Positions 63,373 through 64,000 of a DNA stretch of 64,000 nt are shown piece after piece. Location: assembly GCA_036346225.1 (NCBI GenBank), contig JARFIW010000942.1, positions 3,059,001 through 3,123,000 on the forward strand, in the 5' to 3' direction. Source of the stretch: Platerodrilus igneus. Lineage: Eukaryota; Arthropoda; Insecta; Coleoptera; Lycidae. The notes below the pieces were generated by a model, which saw nothing but the letters and a program-made list of their open reading frames with translations, was not told the origin of the DNA and ran no database searches. Positions within the stretch are counted from its first letter, which is position 1; the number at the start of each line of letters is the position of its first letter. Made by a program: the position numbers and the translations under genes.

Positions 63373-64000
63373 AAATTTCTGGAATACAAATATTCACGGA
63401 TAATATTAGTAATAAACAAAAATGAGAATTATTGCAAAACATCACATAAAAATTACAACAAGTTCACCAAAGTATCACTTGGCATACGCTGATATTGAGC
63501 TTTCGGGGTCAGAGTACTCACACCTGTGAATAATTTTTTAAAATATACTTTTGAACTAAAATTGAGGGTAAATTGTTCTTCGTTATAAAACGTTTCTTTA
63601 ATAAATATTTGAATTAATTAAATCTTGCTGCTACAAAATTTCGCAATAACATGATTCGATACACAATGCACATTTCCAACAGTCTTTGATTACAGTAGTA
63701 TTGAATTATGTCCAGTTAAACATCTTCTCAACACAGACGCCTATATTAAAGATTGATATAAAGGAAATTACTGATAAGTAACACCAATTTTAATTCCAAA
63801 ACCCAATTCGTAACAAATTCCATTGTACTAGCACCAAACCAAGTAGGTGAGAACTAATATTTGCAGCAAAGTTAGTAATGATCCAGTGGAGCTATGAAAG
63901 CATTAAAAATCGAAGAAATATTTACATTAAAATTTAAAACCTTCAACTAAAACTTATTCTGAAATCCTAAAGTCGTACTTGAAATCGTATTTAAAGAGGT
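63373..64000. other. No recognised feature
   Basis: AT-rich sequence to the window edge. No frame or repeat recognised. Confidence 0.35.

Overview
The window is AT-rich eukaryotic DNA that is almost entirely transposable-element sequence. The repertoire is a BEL/Pao element, at least three Ty3/gypsy lineages, RTE-type LINEs, Penelope-type hammerhead motifs, a tRNA-headed SINE, and a MULE-like transposase relic. This fits an insect or another arthropod with a large, repeat-rich genome; a beetle is possible but not shown. I recognise no conserved single-copy host gene and nothing bacterial.

Layout, left to right. 1-676 is the edge of a degenerate gypsy element. 2845-7033 is an RTE LINE (copy A, minus) with an 11-bp target duplication. 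8565-9910 is a composite repeat ('family X') carrying copies of a conserved micro-ORF. 10225-17059 is a complete BEL/Pao element (minus) with near-identical LTRs and a 5-bp duplication. It split an unrecognised ORF whose two parts lie at 17060-17834 and 10113-10219. A 120-bp tandem repeat (18021-18371), a MULE-type transposase tail, an RTE 3' fragment and a SINE follow to about 19755. Family X recurs at 20570-21615, next to another unrecognised ORF (22027-22335), and at 28190-28440.

Two related elements of about 2.1 kb, each bounded by (TA)n, sit at 22993-25110 and 57253-59368. 27190-27780 is a gypsy integrase relic. A diverged tandem repeat (29943-30540) abuts a 5'-truncated RTE (copy B, plus, 30541-34221). 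Copy B abuts a 17.6-like gypsy element (minus, 34222 to about 37900) that has lost its 3' half. RTE copy C (minus, 38395-43598) is interrupted by a 1-kb insertion with its own 11-bp duplication, a 70-bp triplication and a hammerhead-like motif. At 45300-45646 two tRNA-like sequences lie head-to-head in a near-perfect palindrome. 46155 to about 51390 is a broken gypsy element (plus). The rest holds a hammerhead ribozyme motif (54209-54245), a second relic of that gypsy family, and a dispersed 0.58-kb direct repeat (61079-61652 and 62797-63372).

The genes do not form a host pathway. They are retroelement enzymes (capsid, protease, reverse transcriptase, RNase H, integrase, endonuclease), most broken by frameshifts or stops. 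The least explained parts are family X and the two unrecognised ORFs upstream of its micro-ORF arrays.
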